From positions 1 to 62,102 of the forward strand of contig NZ_SJDL01000033.1 of the NCBI RefSeq assembly GCF_004327985.1: a stretch of 62,102 bases of DNA. The letters run 5' to 3'. A program made the translations under genes and the position numbers. This stretch comes from Marinobacter halodurans (GTDB lineage Bacteria > Pseudomonadota > Gammaproteobacteria > Pseudomonadales > Oleiphilaceae). The notes under the pieces are model-generated. The model was not told the origin of the DNA. It did no database searches and saw only the letters and a list, made by a program, of their open reading frames with translations. Positions 46,150 through 55,038 of this stretch are shown here, in pieces (position 1 is the stretch's first letter; each line of letters opens with the position of its first letter).

Positions 46150-48375
46150 TCAGCGGCCTTTGCGCTTATGGTAGTCCGCCAGAACCGTTGCGTAGATGCC
46201 TTCCACGTCGTGGGCAAAGTTGTCGATGGAGTAGTCGCGGGCAAACGCCAGGGCATTCTCGGACAGGCGCCGGTGTAGCTCCGGATCGTCCATCAGATGT
46301 TGTACCGCGCGGCGCCATTTCTCGCGATTGCGCGGCGTCTTGAAGCCGTTGTAATCGTCCCGGACCACGTCGTCGATGCCGCTGGAGCGCACGGCGATCA
46401 CCGGCATGGCTGCTGCCATGGCCTCCAGGATGACCATGCCCTGGGTCTCCGAGACCGAGGCAAACAGGAAGGTGTCACCCAGTTGGTAGTAGGTGGGCAT
46501 GTCTTCCGGGGGCACCGCACCCACGAGGATAAAGGTGTCGGACAGCTCCAGTTCGTCGATTTTCTGTTGCAGTCGCTGGCGCTCGTGACCGTCGCCGATC
46601 ATCAGGAAGCGGAACGGATGATCGCTGTTGGCTTTCAGGCTGGCGATGGCCTCGATCATGAAGTCGATGTTCTTTTCCGTGGACAGGCGCGAGACACTGA
46701 TGAAAACGTGCTCGTCCTCCTGGATGCCGAGCTTGCGACGCAGCTTGGCGACGTCCTCGTCCGCCACATGCTGGAAGCGTTCGAACTCGATGCCGGTGGG
46801 CTGCACGAAGGCCAGGGACTTTACCCCGATCATGCGCAGGTATTCCTCCGCCGAGTAGGTCGGCACGATCACCCCGTCGCACTTGTTGGCGAAGCGTTTG
46901 ATCAGCGCATGGGAGATCAGGTTCCGGAAGATCCGGCCGGGCAGCGGTACGAAGTGGGCATAGTGCTCCAGGCGGGTGTGATAGGTATAGATCGCCGGGA
47001 CTTTCAGTCTCCGGGCCATCCACAGGCCCAGCGATCCCAGCCAGAACGGATGATGCAGGTGGATCAGGTCGGGCCTGAAGGCGCGCACCTCGCGGCGGAT
47101 CCGGCCCAGGAAGATGTTGGCCAGCCGGAACTCGCTCTGGGCGCCCACACTGACCAGCGAGGGCACCCGCAGCACGTTTTCCTCGTCGGGTTTCTGGTCG
47201 CGGTAGCTGGGGGCCACGATGCGTACCTCGTGCTTCAGGGTTTCCAGTCCCCGGCGCAGGCGTTCGATCGACAGGGGCACCCCGCCGATAAACGGCAGGT
47301 AGTTGTTGGTGAACATTACGATCCGCAGTCGCTTTGCACGCCAGGGCGACGGGTCCAGGTCGAAATCCGGGTAATAGTCCCGGTCCACGAAGATCAGCGA
47401 ATAGAGCTTGATGGTGATCAGCCCCAGGATGCACAGGATCAGGATGAAATTGACGTAGCCGACATAGAATAGCGAGTGGATGAAGAACCACAGGCTCTCC
47501 AGTTGCTTGAAGATCGGGTGCTGGCCGATGTTCAGCCGTTCCAGGGTGGTGTTGATGCCGTCCGGCGACACGTCCACCCGGACGAAGTGGTAAAAGCTGG
47601 TGTCGTTGTTGAGCACCAATCCACCGGCGCCACCGGTAATGATGTAACGGGTCGGGCCATGGCGCTGCTCGGAATAGAGCGGCAGGTTGGCGGAGAACAC
47701 GGCATCCACCTTGTACTGGCGGAACCGCTGTACCAGCCCGTCGCGGAACGCCTTGTTCTGCAGGTACTCGTCCTCATCGTTGAACAGCGTGTTCTGGTTC
47801 GTCTTCTGCAGGGGCTCGCCGATGAACACGAAGCGGTGCTGGCTCTTGTCCTGGCGGAACAGGTCGTCCAGCCAGCGCAGTTGCCAGCGCCAGGACGTCT
47901 TGCCGGTGGCATCAAGGAACACGAACAGGCTGTCGCCGGTATGCACCGAATAGAAATAGGGCCCGAAGTGCTCGTAGAAACGGAAGCTGCCGAAGTTGCT
48001 GAACTCGTTGTCGCCGAAGGTGAGCAGGTAGGGCACATTGAGTCCGCTGAGGGTGCGGAACAGGGCCCGGTACTTGTCCTCGCCACCGCTACTGACGGCG
48101 TTGCCCGCGGAGACGACGAAGTCCACGTTGGCGTCGTTCAGCATCGGGATGATCTTGCGCTCGAACACCCCCACCGAGTTGTTGATATTGCCCACCACGG
48201 CAAAGCTGTACGTCTCCCTGCCATCGAGGATCTGGTGCAGCCGGTCGATCTGCCGGGTGTGGACCGCCTCGTAGTTGGGCTCGAAAAAGTCCAGGTAGAT
48301 CTTGTAGCCGATCACCAGGATGACGGTGAGCAGGCAGAGATAGAACAGCGCCTTGAGCGGTTTACGTTGGATCAT
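46150..48375 (-). CDS. Degenerate metallophosphoesterase-GT4 glycosyltransferase fusion
   Basis: A 741-residue protein from the ATG at 48375; 19 extra upstream residues are unlikely. Layout: an N-terminal membrane anchor (about 8-27), a periplasmic calcineurin-like domain (about 55-285), one or two membrane spans (about 296-330) and a cytoplasmic GT-B, GT4 domain (about 350-735). The GT4 part shows TNNYLPFIGGVPLSIERLR, HLHHPFWLGSLGLWMARRL, SVSRLSTEKNIDFMIEA and the E-x7-E motif SETQGMVILEA, like diacylglycerol glycosyltransferases. In the phosphoesterase part every metal-ligand motif is altered: GNINN for GDxHx, SAGNAVSS for GDxxD, GDNE for GNHE, IGEP for a His, SANLP for GHxH. It is therefore probably a non-catalytic binding domain. 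The gene overlaps the flippase-like gene by 14 bases. Confidence 0.8.
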   Translation of the reverse strand: MIQRKPLKALFYLCLLTVILVIGYKIYLDFFEPNYEAVHTRQIDRLHQILDGRETYSFAVVGNINNSVGVFERKIIPMLNDANVDFVVSAGNAVSSGGEDKYRALFRTLSGLNVPYLLTFGDNEFSNFGSFRFYEHFGPYFYSVHTGDSLFVFLDATGKTSWRWQLRWLDDLFRQDKSQHRFVFIGEPLQKTNQNTLFNDEDEYLQNKAFRDGLVQRFRQYKVDAVFSANLPLYSEQRHGPTRYIITGGAGGLVLNNDTSFYHFVRVDVSPDGINTTLERLNIGQHPIFKQLESLWFFIHSLFYVGYVNFILILCILGLITIKLYSLIFVDRDYYPDFDLDPSPWRAKRLRIVMFTNNYLPFIGGVPLSIERLRRGLETLKHEVRIVAPSYRDQKPDEENVLRVPSLVSVGAQSEFRLANIFLGRIRREVRAFRPDLIHLHHPFWLGSLGLWMARRLKVPAIYTYHTRLEHYAHFVPLPGRIFRNLISHALIKRFANKCDGVIVPTYSAEEYLRMIGVKSLAFVQPTGIEFERFQHVADEDVAKLRRKLGIQEDEHVFISVSRLSTEKNIDFMIEAIASLKANSDHPFRFLMIGDGHERQRLQQKIDELELSDTFILVGAVPPEDMPTYYQLGDTFLFASVSETQGMVILEAMAAAMPVIAVRSSGIDDVVRDDYNGFKTPRNREKWRRAVQHLMDDPELHRRLSENALAFARDYSIDNFAHDVEGIYATVLADYHKRKGR

Positions 48376-49453
48376 CCCCGGTCCTTGTCGGCGCTGCGTC
48401 GGCGGCCCGGCGCTGCCGGCGTCCTGCCGCAAGATCCATCTGCATCAGGATCAATCCGATGATCATGCCCAGGTAGATGGTCAGGAAGCGCCAGGCCAAG
48501 GTGATCAGGACAAGGTGCCCCGGACTGAGCAGCGATCTGAAAAAGATACCGAAAACCCCCTCGGAAATGCCAGAGGCACCAGGGGTGGGCGCGAAATACA
48601 TGACGAAAGTGGTCACGAACAACAACCCCAATACCGTCAGATAATCCACATCATAGCCCAGCGTCAGCATCAGCAGGGCGGGAAAGGAGAACAGGCTGAT
48701 CAGGAAGGTCAGGGTAAACAGCACCGACAGGGCCACGTAACGGCGCGGGCCGCGCAGGTAAACCTTGAAGGCGCGGGAAAAGCGGGTCATCTCCCGCTTC
48801 ATGTGGAATTGCCAGCGCTTGTGCCGGTGCGGGCCGATCAGGTGCGCCCGTCGCAGGCCCCGCAGGAGCCTGGTCAGCAGCAGGATCAACCAGCGGGTGC
48901 GCCACAGCACCACCGCGAAGAAGCCCAGGTAAAGGACGATAAACACCGCCAGCAATTCCGACACCCGGCCGATGATGGGGCGCCCCTGCAGTGCGTCCAG
49001 CCAGAGCAGGCAGGCAGGCGTCACGGTAAAGATGAAGGCGATGGCCAGCACGGTACGGATGGTGGTCGCGGCGGTGGCCGTCCCCAGGCGGACGCCATGC
49101 CGCCGCAGATACCAGATTTGGGCCACGCCACCGCCGGTGGCCATGGGCGTCACGTTGGAGAAAAAGATATTGATGAAGACCAGCCGCACCATATGCCGGA
49201 ACGGAACCGAGTGCCCCAGTGCCCGCAGGGTGTAATACAGCCGCAGGCCGTCGGATAGCCAGTAGACGCCCAGCAACAGCACCACAGCAACCAGGAAGAG
49301 CGGATTGAGCAACCGGTCGTCGAACCGGAAGCTGCGCTCGGCGAACTGGGAATAGATGGTCCAGGTTCCGGCTATGCTGAAAAGCAGGAACAGCAGCGTG
49401 AAGCCGGCCAGACGCCATCCGGAACCTTCGGGCTGTTGTCGGGGTTCGGCCAT
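48362..49453 (-). CDS. Flippase-like (LPG_synthase_TM / UPF0104) membrane protein
   Basis: A 363-residue protein with about eight membrane spans. The start at 49453 gives AEPRQQPEGSGWRL; the 86 extra upstream residues are low-complexity and not hydrophobic. The family signatures are VFINIFFSNVTPMATGGGVAQIWYL in the first half and YFAPTPGASGISEGVFGIFF in the second, as in the transmembrane part of lysyl-phosphatidylglycerol synthase and UPF0104 proteins. No aminoacyl-transfer domain is attached, so lipid or glycolipid translocation is the likely job. It overlaps the GT4 fusion gene, suggesting that it moves that enzyme's lipid product or substrate. Confidence 0.85.
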   Translation of the reverse strand: MAEPRQQPEGSGWRLAGFTLLFLLFSIAGTWTIYSQFAERSFRFDDRLLNPLFLVAVVLLLGVYWLSDGLRLYYTLRALGHSVPFRHMVRLVFINIFFSNVTPMATGGGVAQIWYLRRHGVRLGTATAATTIRTVLAIAFIFTVTPACLLWLDALQGRPIIGRVSELLAVFIVLYLGFFAVVLWRTRWLILLLTRLLRGLRRAHLIGPHRHKRWQFHMKREMTRFSRAFKVYLRGPRRYVALSVLFTLTFLISLFSFPALLMLTLGYDVDYLTVLGLLFVTTFVMYFAPTPGASGISEGVFGIFFRSLLSPGHLVLITLAWRFLTIYLGMIIGLILMQMDLAAGRRQRRAADAAPTRTGDDPT

Positions 49454-49769
49454 GGGGGCTCTCTGTGTGTGTGCAGCGGAAGTGTACTTCGATTGCAGGG
49501 GGCGCTGGCAAGTCTCTGAACGGTCTCGGAATGTGGTGAATCGACGGAATTCGGCCGCTGGCCGGCCCGCGAGCGATTGCCGGTGGGACTCTCCCGGGTG
49601 GGTCGGCGGGCAGGTTACAAAACCGTCAGATCCACGCTGCGGTCTTCTGGCGTTTCCCTTGCATAGGTTGCTGCGGGGCGGTGGGGAACCACCGTGGGAA
49701 ACACCGATCATCCAAGGATGAGATCACGTCCCGGCGCGACGGCATGGGACGGTCATGAGGAGAAAGGCC
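49454..49769. promoter_or_regulatory. Divergent intergenic region before the glucosylglycerate cassette
   Basis: These 316 bases separate the leftward envelope cassette from the rightward glucosylglycerate genes, so both promoters must lie here. I found no convincing -35/-10 pair, repeat-family copy or operator. A small GGTGGGGAACCACC inverted repeat at about 49680-49693 is the only local structure. Confidence 0.3.
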
Positions 49770-50594
49770 ATGTCACGACTGGTTATCTTTACCGACCTCG
49801 ACGGCACCCTGCTGGATCACCACACATACTCGGCCGAGCCGGCCCGTCCGGCCTGGGAAGCGGCGCAAGCGGCCGGGGTGCCGTGTATCTTCAACACCAG
49901 CAAGACCCGGGTGGAAGTCGAACAACTGCAGGAGAAACTGGGCCTGCACGAGCCCTTTATCGTCGAGAACGGCGCCGCCGTCTGGTTTCCGGGCGACACG
50001 GACCTGCCACTGCCGCCGGATGCCCGGCCCACCGACGACCTCTACTGCAAGTTGCTGTCGATCCCCCGTACCGAAATCCTCGAGGCCCTGAACCCACTGC
50101 GTGGCCGTTTCCGCTTCCGCAGCCTGTCCGACATGGCGGTGAATGAGCTGATGGAGCGCACTGGGCTGGAGCGCCAGCAGGCGATCCTCGCCTTGCAGCG
50201 TGAATTCAGCGAGCCGCTGGTGTGGATGGACTCGGAGGATGCACTAAAAGAGTGCATTGAAGCCCTGGGCGCGCTCAATCTGCGCCTGGTGCGCGGGGGG
50301 CGTTTTCATCATGTCATCGGCGCCGGCGACAAGGGGCAGGCCATGAGTTGGTTGCTGGCGGTCTATCAGAAGGCCTTCGGTGGCGCCATAACCTCCGTGG
50401 CGCTGGGGGATAGCGAGAACGACCTGAACATGCTGGCCGCCGCCGACGTCCCGTTTCTGGTGCGATCGCCGGTGCATGCACCACCAACGATCCCGGATCG
50501 GCCCGATGTGTGCATTACCTCTCACTGTGGCCCCGAAGGCTGGGCGGAAGCGGTGACTTCCGTACTGGAGCAGGCGGGCATACGGCACCCCTGA
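49770..50594 (+). CDS. HAD phosphatase, mannosyl/glucosyl-3-phosphoglycerate phosphatase type
   Basis: A 274-residue HAD-superfamily Cof-type phosphatase. Motif I FTDLDGTLLDHHTY holds the nucleophile. FNTSKTRVEVEQLQEKLGL, FIVENGAAVWFPGD and the C-terminal motif ALGDSENDLNMLAAADVPFLV complete the active site, and RGGRFHHVIGAGDKGQAM is typical of the MPGP group (YedP). Directly ahead of gpgS, it probably removes the phosphate from glucosyl-3-phosphoglycerate to release glucosylglycerate. The ATG at 49770 sits behind GAGGAGAAAGG. Confidence 0.88.
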   Translation: MSRLVIFTDLDGTLLDHHTYSAEPARPAWEAAQAAGVPCIFNTSKTRVEVEQLQEKLGLHEPFIVENGAAVWFPGDTDLPLPPDARPTDDLYCKLLSIPRTEILEALNPLRGRFRFRSLSDMAVNELMERTGLERQQAILALQREFSEPLVWMDSEDALKECIEALGALNLRLVRGGRFHHVIGAGDKGQAMSWLLAVYQKAFGGAITSVALGDSENDLNMLAAADVPFLVRSPVHAPPTIPDRPDVCITSHCGPEGWAEAVTSVLEQAGIRHP

Positions 50595-50677
50595 TTCCCC
50601 ACGGATAGGCAGGGGCTCCAAACAGCGCCGTGGTAGCAAACCATCAAGCGACGGCGCTCTACAGAGAGGAACACGCT

Positions 50678-51922
50678 ATGGGTGATTTCTACCAGAATGG
50701 CATTGTGACCACGCTGCACAACCTGTCACGCCGCCCGTTGGAGGATCTGGAAGCGGAACTGGTCAGGTTCTCGAAGGTTCGGCCGATGGCGCTGATCCTT
50801 CCCTGTCTCTACTCGGAACTGGAGACCGAGGCCATGCCCCGGATCCTCGAACACCTCAAGCAGGTCCCCTACCTGAGCGAAATCGTCATCGGCCTCGACC
50901 GGGCCAATGAGGCGCAGTACCACCACGCGCTGGAATTCTTCTCGGCCCTGCCACAACGTCACAGGGTCCTGTGGAATGACGGACCGCGGCTGCGCCGGAT
51001 CGACAGGGAGCTCAAGGGCGAGGAACTGGCACCTAACGAGCCGGGCAAGGGGCGTAACGTCTGGTTCTGTATGGGCTATGTGCTGGCCTCCGGTCGTGCC
51101 GAATCCATCGCCCTGCACGATTGCGATATCGTCACCTACGACCGGGAGCTGCTGGCGCGCCTGATCTACCCGGTGGCCAATCCCAACTTCAACTACGAAT
51201 TCTGCAAGGGCTTCTACGCCCGGGTGGCCGAGGGCAAGCTCAATGGCCGGGTCAGCCGGCTGCTGGTGACGCCCCTGCTGCGGGCCCTCAAGAAAGTCCT
51301 CGGCAACCTGGACTACCTGGATTACCTGGACAGCTACCGCTATCCGCTGTCCGGCGAGTTCTCCTTCCGCAAGGATGTGATGACCGACATCCGCATTCCC
51401 AGCGACTGGGGCCTGGAGATCGGCGTGCTCAGCGAGATGAAACGCAACTACAGCACCAATCGCCTGTGCCAGGTGGATATCGCCGACTGCTACGACCACA
51501 AGCACCAGAACCTGTCACCGGAGGACGACACCGGCGGGCTGTCGAAGATGTCCATCGACATCTCCAAGGCGATCTTCCGCAAGCTGGCCACCAACGGCAT
51601 CGTGTTCAACCAGGAGTCGTTCCGGACGATCAAGGCCACCTATTTCCGCATCGCGCTGGATTTCGTCGAGACCTACCGCAACGACGCCGAGATCAACGGC
51701 CTCCGGTTCGACGTGCACCAGGAGGAGCAGGCGGTGGAGCTGTTTGCCCGCAACATCATGAAAGCCGGCGTCTACTTCCTGGAAAACCCAATGGAGGCAC
51801 CGTTTATCTCATGCTGGAACCGGGTGGCCAGCGCCTTCCCGGGCGTGATGACCCAGTTGCATGACGCTGTCGAGCAGGATCTGGAGGAACATGTTCCCAA
51901 GAGCAACGCCCGGCGGTCCTGA
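50678..51922 (+). CDS. gpgS: Glucosyl-3-phosphoglycerate synthase GpgS-like (GT81)
   Basis: A 414-residue retaining glycosyltransferase, start set by AGAGAGGA before ATG 50678. It transfers glucose from an NDP-glucose to 3-phosphoglycerate. The GT-A fold shows ALILPCLYSELETEAMP, EIVIGLDRANEAQY, PGKGRNVWFCMGYVLASG and the metal motif LHDCDIVTYD (DxD). The acceptor region is SGEFSFRKDV and DWGLEIGVLSEM. Its neighbours, a matching phosphatase and a GH13_18 phosphorylase, strongly support glucosylglycerate rather than mannosylglycerate, although GT81 enzymes can be promiscuous. Confidence 0.88.
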   Translation: MGDFYQNGIVTTLHNLSRRPLEDLEAELVRFSKVRPMALILPCLYSELETEAMPRILEHLKQVPYLSEIVIGLDRANEAQYHHALEFFSALPQRHRVLWNDGPRLRRIDRELKGEELAPNEPGKGRNVWFCMGYVLASGRAESIALHDCDIVTYDRELLARLIYPVANPNFNYEFCKGFYARVAEGKLNGRVSRLLVTPLLRALKKVLGNLDYLDYLDSYRYPLSGEFSFRKDVMTDIRIPSDWGLEIGVLSEMKRNYSTNRLCQVDIADCYDHKHQNLSPEDDTGGLSKMSIDISKAIFRKLATNGIVFNQESFRTIKATYFRIALDFVETYRNDAEINGLRFDVHQEEQAVELFARNIMKAGVYFLENPMEAPFISCWNRVASAFPGVMTQLHDAVEQDLEEHVPKSNARRS

Positions 51923-51949
51923 GGATTCCATGAGCAGAAGGAAGCATCG

Positions 51950-53695
51950 ATGAACGAGCCAGAGGTCCTACCGTCGCTGGAACAGCGTGTTCAGGCCCAC
52001 CTGCGGTGCCTGTATCCCGCCGAGGACATCAGTGCGCTGGCGACCCGGTGCCTGGCGGTGTTCGGGGTCGCGCCGGATGCGCCGACGCCCGGCCCCCACC
52101 GCAACAACTGGGGCCCGGGAACGGCCATGCTGATTACCTATGGTGATTCGGTGAGGCGGGAAGACGAGGCGCCGTTGCAGACCCTGACGCAGTTCTGCCG
52201 GGCCCATTTCGGCGGCATGATCTCCACGGTCCACGTGCTGCCGTTCTTTCCCTACAGTTCGGACGACGGCTTTGCGGTGATGGACTACACCACGGTGAAC
52301 CCGTCGTTGGGACAGTGGGAGGACCTGACCGAGTTGTCCCGCAGCTTCCAGGTGATGACCGACCTGGTGATCAACCACTGCTCCAGCCGCAGCCTCTGGT
52401 TCGAGAACTACAAGGCCGGGCGCGATCCCGGACGGCGTTACTTCATCGAGGCGTCGCCGGACGAGGATGTGTCCGATGTGGTCCGGCCGCGCACCTCGCC
52501 GCTGCTGCGGGCGGTGGAAACCGTCGCCGGTGAGCGTTACGTCTGGTGCACCTTCAGCCACGACCAAGTGGACCTGGATTTTTCCAATCCGGACGTGCTG
52601 TTGGAATTCCTGGGCATCATCAAGCTCTATATGGATCGGGGCATGCGCTGGTTCCGGCTGGATGCGGTGGCCTTCCTGTGGAAAACCATCGGCACGCCGT
52701 GCATCAACCTGCCGCAGACCCACGAGGTCATCCGCCTGATCCGTTTGCTGGTCGAGCATCGCGATCCGGACGCGGTGATCATCACCGAGACCAACATCCC
52801 CAACCAGGAGAACCTGACCTACTTCGGCAACGCCAACGAAGCCCACATGATCTACAACTTCTCGCTGCCGCCGCTGCTGCTGCACGCCATGCTCAGCGGC
52901 AACGCCCAGCACCTCAAGCACTGGCTGATGACCATGCCGCCGGCGCAGCAGGGCACCGCCTACCTCAACTTCATTGCGTCCCACGACGGGATCGGCCTGC
53001 GACCGGTGGAAGGGCTGCTGACCGACGAGGAGCGGGACCGGATGATCGAGACCCTGGTCCACTCCGGTGCCCGCATCACCGCGCGCACCGGCGCCTCCGG
53101 AGAGCTGCGGCCTTACGAGATCAACATCAGCCTGTGGAACGCCATGGCCCGGACCGAAACGTCCGGCGAGAACGATGGCCTCCAGTTCGCCCGGTTTATC
53201 TGTGCCCACGCCATCATGATGGCGCTGGAGGGGGTGCCGGCGTTCTACATCCACAGCCTGCTGGCCACCGAAAACGACGAGGCCCGGGTAGAGCACACCA
53301 GCCAGAACCGATCCATCAACCGCCACGTATGGGACGCGGATGAGCTGGATAACCTGCTGGAGAGCGATACCCACCACCGGGAGGTGTTCGAGGCCCTGCG
53401 CCGCCTGTTGGCCATCCGCACCCGCCAGGGCGCCTTCCACCCCAACGCCACCCAGTACACCCTGCACCTGGGTGACGGCCTGTTCGCCTTCTGGCGGCAA
53501 AGCATCGATCGCCGGCAGAGTATCTTCGCCATCCATAACATCAGTGGGCAGGAACAGGTGTTCAACCTGTCGGAACTGAACCTCATCGTGACGGACCAGT
53601 GGAAGGATCTGGTGAGTGGGGCGTCCTTCGAGGACCGGATGAAGCCGGTGACGTTAAAGCCGTATGAGTTTATCTGGCTGAGTAATCGGGATTGA
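51950..53695 (+). CDS. GH13_18 sugar phosphorylase, probable glucosylglycerate phosphorylase
   Basis: A 581-residue (beta/alpha)8-barrel enzyme of the sucrose phosphorylase subfamily. Active-site landmarks are the nucleophile Asp in WFRLDAVAFLWK, the acid/base Glu in IITETNIPNQENLTYFG and the third acid in FIASHDGIGLRP; ITYGDSV and VINHCSSRSLWFENY lie at the N-terminus. GH13_18 includes enzymes for sucrose, sucrose-6'-phosphate, glucosylglycerol and glucosylglycerate. The gpgS neighbour argues for glucosylglycerate, split with phosphate to glucose-1-phosphate and glycerate when osmotic stress ends. It is 27 bases after gpgS. Confidence 0.82.
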   Translation: MNEPEVLPSLEQRVQAHLRCLYPAEDISALATRCLAVFGVAPDAPTPGPHRNNWGPGTAMLITYGDSVRREDEAPLQTLTQFCRAHFGGMISTVHVLPFFPYSSDDGFAVMDYTTVNPSLGQWEDLTELSRSFQVMTDLVINHCSSRSLWFENYKAGRDPGRRYFIEASPDEDVSDVVRPRTSPLLRAVETVAGERYVWCTFSHDQVDLDFSNPDVLLEFLGIIKLYMDRGMRWFRLDAVAFLWKTIGTPCINLPQTHEVIRLIRLLVEHRDPDAVIITETNIPNQENLTYFGNANEAHMIYNFSLPPLLLHAMLSGNAQHLKHWLMTMPPAQQGTAYLNFIASHDGIGLRPVEGLLTDEERDRMIETLVHSGARITARTGASGELRPYEINISLWNAMARTETSGENDGLQFARFICAHAIMMALEGVPAFYIHSLLATENDEARVEHTSQNRSINRHVWDADELDNLLESDTHHREVFEALRRLLAIRTRQGAFHPNATQYTLHLGDGLFAFWRQSIDRRQSIFAIHNISGQEQVFNLSELNLIVTDQWKDLVSGASFEDRMKPVTLKPYEFIWLSNRD

Positions 53696-53723
53696 GGCGG
53701 GGTTTTCAAGAGGTCCCTGAAAA

Positions 53724-53819
53724 ATGTAGCCGACGCTTCAGCTTCGGAGCAGGCCCGCGGCCTGCCGGGATCAACCCGGGGCACCTTCGGCGCCTCAGAA
53801 GCTGAAGCGTCTGCTACAT
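53724..53819. repeat. Palindromic intergenic repeat, copy 3
   Basis: Full copy with left arm ATGTAGCCGACGCTTCAGC and right arm GCTGAAGCGTCTGCTACAT. The core contains CAGGCCCGCGGCCTG and GGCACCTTCGGCGCC. It lies between the convergent phosphorylase and DUF6160-like genes, where it may serve as a transcription boundary. Confidence 0.85.
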
Positions 53820-53841
53820 GGGGACGATTCGAGGGCCGTTC

Positions 53842-54837
53842 CTAGTGCCCATAAACCATCATATTCGTGTTACTGATCACAAAGTCCTCGAACTGTATGG
53901 TACCAATACTGGTGCCGCCCACCTTGAACACCGGCATGTCGATGTCGGCGCGGAATTCCACGTTGTGGATCGACAGGCCCTCGTGACCGCTGCGCCCGCT
54001 GGTGCCCTGGGACAGCCTGGCGGTGGCACTGGCCATACCGAAGTGGCCGGCGGTGTCCTCGCCCCAGCGGTTGTGGACCTGCAGGCCCTCGATGCCGACA
54101 GCGGCAAAATTGAACAGCAGGATGACGTCAGCCACATCCCAGTCCAGCGAGCCGTCGGTGATCTCGAAATGCGTGTCCAGCTGCAGCTCCGAGTCGGACA
54201 CCGTGTCGCCATTGGCCAGCGTGCGCGTGCTGTCGCCGGCGTTGCGGATCACGATATCGGTGGGGCCCAGGTAGCCTTCCAGGTGGATGTTGGAGAACAT
54301 CGTGGTGCTGTCCACAGGGCCCTCGGCCTTCACCGCACCGATGTCCAGGGCGAAATCCACGGAATGCAGGTAATCGTCGAGAGACGTCGGGTCGCCGCTG
54401 TCTATCGGGCCCAGGTGGATCACGGCGTCGCCGGCGTTGAACTGCTTGCCGAAGCTGCCGCCGACCGCGTACCTGGCCAGGGCGTCGGCCACATCCGGGT
54501 TACCGGTGTCCAACTGGCCGGCATTGGCGCGACGGGCCATTTCCGAGAAACCGTGCTCCAGCACTTCGCCGTCGCCCGCCACATCCACGGTCAGTTCCAT
54601 GTTATCCATGGCGGAGCCGTCCGGGTCGGACAGGGACAGGTCATAGATGCTCAGCGAGCCTTCGTCGATGTAGGAGAATCGATCCAGGTCGATACGGGTG
54701 GCCAGTTCGATGGTGACCCCCGACTGGCCGGTCACCTGGCTCAGGCTTTTATCGTCGAGCGCTTCGATGTCAGCCAGCGTGCAGGGCGGGATGACGAGCA
54801 GGGGCAAGCACAGGGCTGTACGCTGCAGTCCGGTCAT
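53842..54837 (-). CDS. DUF6160-like secreted/surface protein
   Basis: A 331-residue protein with a signal peptide (TGLQRTALCLPLLVIPPCTLA). The mature start IEALDDKSLSQVTGQSGVTIEL is the signature seen in DUF6160 and FilA-like proteins of marine gammaproteobacteria. The rest is rich in short beta strands, Gly and Asp, with no cysteines in the mature part, suggesting an outer-surface beta-rich protein. Function is unknown. It is a single gene on the minus strand, and upstream are only about 200 bases of leader. Confidence 0.65.
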   Translation of the reverse strand: MTGLQRTALCLPLLVIPPCTLADIEALDDKSLSQVTGQSGVTIELATRIDLDRFSYIDEGSLSIYDLSLSDPDGSAMDNMELTVDVAGDGEVLEHGFSEMARRANAGQLDTGNPDVADALARYAVGGSFGKQFNAGDAVIHLGPIDSGDPTSLDDYLHSVDFALDIGAVKAEGPVDSTTMFSNIHLEGYLGPTDIVIRNAGDSTRTLANGDTVSDSELQLDTHFEITDGSLDWDVADVILLFNFAAVGIEGLQVHNRWGEDTAGHFGMASATARLSQGTSGRSGHEGLSIHNVEFRADIDMPVFKVGGTSIGTIQFEDFVISNTNMMVYGH

Positions 54838-55038
54838 GGTGCATTCCTTGTCGTGGCTTCAGGGACCACGTTTTTATCTTTTTTGGGCGCCGTTCAGGCC
54901 AGCGACGCACCGGTTCCGTGTTGTTGTGTGCAATTGCACCGGACTGGCGGCTCGGGGCGAATGACATATCGTTACACTAATGGGCGGGGTGTGTCGGGTC
55001 TGTGAACGGATTCACGTCCCGGGTCTGGAGCGGCCGGT

